From: CAYNWK01 sp964400875
GTDB taxonomy: Bacteria > Chloroflexota > Anaerolineae > Anaerolineales > UBA4823
Assembly: GCA_964400875.1 (NCBI GenBank)
Contig: CAYNWK010000063.1
Span: 1 to 23,911 of the forward strand
Reading direction: 5' to 3'
Length of the DNA stretch: 23,911 nucleotides
Both the position numbers and the translations under genes were made by a program. How positions within the stretch are numbered: the first letter of the stretch is position 1; every line of letters starts with the position of its first letter. Under the pieces are notes generated by a model. The model was not told the origin of the DNA, ran no database searches, and saw only the letters and a list, made by a program, of their open reading frames with translations. Positions 22,139 to 23,911 of this stretch are shown piece after piece.

Positions 22139-23248
22139 TTATCCCTTCGCCTGAATCAGGCTCTGCGCGTCTTGGGCGGTGATGATGCCGACCACCTTAT
22201 CATCATCTCCCAACACCGGCATGTAGCTCAGGCTGAAGCTCAACATCTGCGAAAAGGCATCCTTCATCGTGGCTTCCACTTCGGTGGAGGCGATGATCTC
22301 GCGGGCGATATCCCCGACTTTCTTGTTCGGGCTGTTCCTGGCGCTCTCCAAAGTGACGTAGCCGACCAGTTTCTCTTCATTGTCCAACACGAGAGCGCTG
22401 TCTTGCCCCCAGGTTCGCAGGTGTTCCAAGGCGGTCTCGGCTTTCTGGGTGGCTTGCAGGAAATCGATATCCTCATGCATGGCATCCCCAACCCGTACCA
22501 GGTTCAAACGTTTCAGACCCCGGTCAGCGCCGACGAAATCGGCGACGAAATCGCTGGCCGGTTCGGAAAGGATCTTAGACGGCTTATCCGCCTGGGCCAG
22601 GACTCCGCCGACGTGCAAAATGCAGATCATGGTGCCCATCTTCAGAGCCTCGTCGATATCGTGGGTGACGAACATGATGGTCTTCTTGAGCCTTTTTTGC
22701 AGTCGTAAGAATTCGTTCTGCAGCCGGTCGCGGGTGATCGGGTCGATGGCGCCGAAAGGTTCGTCCATGAGCAGGACCGGCGGGTCGGCCGCCAGGGCGC
22801 GCGCCACGCCGATGCGCTGGCGCTGACCGCCAGACAGCTGGCGCGGGTAGCGATCGCGAAAGTCCGCCGGGTCCATGCCGACCATCTCGATCAGCTCTTC
22901 CGCCCGCTTGTGCATCTTAGCCTTATCCCAATCCAACAGGCGGGGGACCACGTTGATGTTCTCGGCGATGGTCATGTGCGGGAACAGGCCGATCTGCTGG
23001 ATAACGTAGCCGATGCCGCGCCTGAGCTGTACGGGGTCCATGTCCAACACGTTCTTACCCTGGACGATGATGCGGCCGTCCGTTGGCTCGATCAGCCGGT
23101 TGACCATCTTCAGCGTAGTCGTCTTGCCGCAGCCGGAAGGGCCGATCAGCACACACGTCTCACCTTCGGCGACTTTGAAGCTCAGATCGTTGACGGCAGG
23201 TTGGGTCGAGCCTGGATAGACTTTGACAACGTTTTCCAATTCAATCAT
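22139..23248 (-). CDS. Osmoprotectant ABC transporter ATP-binding protein with CBS pair
   Basis: 369 residues. The ATPase domain shows Walker A GPSGCGKTT (36-44), a Q-loop at VIQQIGLFPHM, signature LSGGQRQR (138-145), Walker B VLLMDEP (158-164) and the switch His in FVTHDIDEA. It follows the OpuCA/ProV pattern for glycine-betaine-type importers. From about residue 250 two CBS motifs follow, one ending SALVLDNEEKLVGYVT and one ending SYMPVLGDDDKVVGIIT. In related importers this region senses ionic strength or cyclic di-AMP. It is the first gene of the four-gene importer cluster. AAGGAG lies 8 bases before ATG 23248. If the importer feeds catabolism, control by the regulator and by osmotic signals could be combined; that is inference. 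Confidence 0.95.
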   Translation of the reverse strand: MIELENVVKVYPGSTQPAVNDLSFKVAEGETCVLIGPSGCGKTTTLKMVNRLIEPTDGRIIVQGKNVLDMDPVQLRRGIGYVIQQIGLFPHMTIAENINVVPRLLDWDKAKMHKRAEELIEMVGMDPADFRDRYPRQLSGGQRQRIGVARALAADPPVLLMDEPFGAIDPITRDRLQNEFLRLQKRLKKTIMFVTHDIDEALKMGTMICILHVGGVLAQADKPSKILSEPASDFVADFVGADRGLKRLNLVRVGDAMHEDIDFLQATQKAETALEHLRTWGQDSALVLDNEEKLVGYVTLESARNSPNKKVGDIAREIIASTEVEATMKDAFSQMLSFSLSYMPVLGDDDKVVGIITAQDAQSLIQAKG

Positions 23249-23628
23249 GGACGATTCTCCTTCCTGCGAATAAGCCGGTAAGGTGGCGCATCGGGCGATG
23301 GGAGCGACCCGACGATTTGAATTGTTGACTGGATTGTGGTTAGCCTGGCCGTGAGTGTTACTTAGGCGCTGACGGTGTAATTACGCTGGAACGTTGAACG
23401 TGGTTTAAATAAAACAGACGTATGGATCTATTCCACACGCCTGGGATTTATCTTTGTCCGTTGCGCAACCACAACGCAACCGCTCATACCAGCCGCCTCC
23501 AGAGTGGGAGCGCCACTGGCTTGCCTTAAATTTAAAAGAGCGCGCCTTGCGAAGTGCCGTTTCAAAATTGACTTATTTTCTTCAGCTCTCTTGGCAATGC
23601 GACCGTGGATGGTCACATTATTTTTATA

Positions 23629-23657
23629 AGTATAGGTTTTAGCGCCTCGAAAGTCAA
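23629..23657 (-). promoter_or_regulatory. Sigma70-type promoter facing the importer operon
   Basis: On the minus strand, TTGACT (23657-23652) and TATACT (23634-23629) are separated by exactly 17 bases, each five of six to consensus. Transcription would begin near 23622, about 370 bases before the ATPase start, giving a long leader. Another, closer promoter cannot be excluded. Confidence 0.5.
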
Positions 23658-23774
23658 GGCGCGTTGAAGAGGGTTGCTGAATTGGGCGAAAATTGGGCCT
23701 GCGGCTGATTGTCCCCCAAGCGATTTTACAGCTTTGAGGGAAGGAGGGGAGCAGGGCAGAAATGGGTTGCTGTG

Positions 23775-23816
23775 TGACCCCGGCAGGACTCGAACCTGCA
23801 ACCAATTGATTAAGAG
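23775..23816 (-). tRNA. 3' half of tRNA-Lys(CTT), probable att duplicate
   Basis: The 42 bases on the minus strand read as tRNA positions 32-73: anticodon loop CTCTTAA (anticodon CTT), 3' anticodon strand TCAAT, variable TGGTT, T-arm GCAGG-TTCGAGT-CCTGC, 3' acceptor strand CGGGGTC and discriminator A. No CCA is encoded. The 5' half is missing: the bases that should form the 5' anticodon strand (ATTGA) are replaced by unrelated AT-rich sequence. This is what remains at the far end of an element that integrated into a tRNA gene. It is not a functional tRNA. Confidence 0.8.
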
Positions 23817-23820
23817 GAAA

Positions 23821-23897
23821 CCGATATGGCATCAAATACGTCTAATACCCCCAAAATCTACTAAAAAGTAGGCTTAAACGGCCAATATGTCAAATAA
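23821..23897 (+). repeat. Imperfect direct repeats beside the partial tRNA
   Basis: CCGATATGGCATCAAATA (23821-23838) and CCAATATGTCAAATAA (23882-23897) align with few mismatches and a 2-base gap. Between them is a small hairpin, CTACT-AAAA-AGTAG (23858-23871). Short repeats in an AT-rich arm next to a tRNA att site could be integrase arm-binding sites, but the match is loose. Confidence 0.3.
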
Positions 23898-23911
23898 ATC
23901 CTATGAGTTTT

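Larger units (their letters stand above)
23249..23911. other. Region without intact protein genes upstream of the importer
   Basis: It contains the leader of the importer operon, a promoter-like pair (23629-23657, minus), a 6-bp GC stem overlapping that promoter (23642-23647 with 23657-23662), an imperfect dyad (23419-23427 with 23432-23440), a small palindrome GTTGCGCAAC (23460-23469) and the partial tRNA-Lys. Open frames here lack ribosome sites and read across the tRNA piece, so none is called. I see no known riboswitch core in the leader. Confidence 0.55.

Noticed and set aside
23249..23628. Glycine or cobalamin riboswitch in the importer leader or before the methyltransferase operon
   Set aside because: I could not find the conserved core elements by eye in either leader, and the space before the methyltransferase operon is too short for a cobalamin switch.
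23428..23871. Open frames on both strands crossing the right-edge tRNA piece
   Set aside because: They read through the tRNA-Lys fragment (phrases such as DPGRTRTCN and QLVAGSSPAGV are well-known tRNA mistranslations) and have no ribosome sites.
23775..23911. Group I intron inside a tRNA-Lys gene as the explanation of the missing 5' half
   Set aside because: The match stops at the first base of the anticodon loop, the base before the exon is not the expected terminal G, and no intron core is visible. It cannot be fully excluded because sequence to the right is missing.
1..23911. CRISPR array or insertion sequence
   Set aside because: No regularly spaced repeats and no transposase-like frame were seen anywhere in the window.

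Overview
The window looks like a chromosomal segment from a GC-rich bacterium. The best guess is a Chloroflexota (Anaerolineae-like) lineage, inferred from gene style and from a YCF48/Asp-box-type remnant of a kind common there; no sequence search was possible. There are 19 intact protein genes. Eighteen lie on the minus strand and read right to left. The only plus-strand gene is a small acidic protein at 6125-6370.

Right two thirds (about 6.4-23.2 kb): a catabolic locus for N-methylated amines. Reading leftward it starts with a glycine-betaine/osmolyte ABC importer: an ATPase with a CBS pair, two permeases and a lipoprotein binding protein (23248 to 19259). Next come an MmgE/PrpD-family protein and a PucR-family regulator. 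From a clear TATAAT promoter then comes a tightly packed run: DinB-like protein, non-pyrrolysine MttB-family methyltransferase, nitrilase-superfamily amidohydrolase, soxB, soxD, soxA and soxG (heterotetrameric sarcosine oxidase). A second DAO-type flavoprotein follows. The simplest reading is import of glycine betaine or a relative, removal of the first methyl group by the MttB homologue, and oxidative demethylation of the secondary amine (sarcosine or similar) by SoxBDAG, with the methyl carbon passed to tetrahydrofolate. Notable points are SoxA with both iron-sulfur cysteine sets intact, no corrinoid protein beside the MttB homologue, and a nitrilase whose 3' end overlaps soxB.

Left third (1-6.4 kb): mixed genes. 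These are a YbhN-like membrane protein, a PlsC-like acyltransferase next to a two-domain rhodanese, a small four-helix membrane protein with a near-consensus promoter, a lower-GC unknown protein with PD-(D/E)XK-like residues, a flavin monooxygenase, and the small duplicated acidic protein. Three long perfect or near-perfect hairpins sit in the spacers here, two of them related in sequence. A broken C-terminal Asp-box fragment lies at about 1196-1312.

Right edge (23.25-23.9 kb): no intact protein gene. It holds a leftward promoter-like pair and, at 23775-23816, the exact 3' half of a tRNA-Lys(CTT) gene followed by AT-rich sequence. This looks like one attachment site of an integrative element lying to the right of the window.
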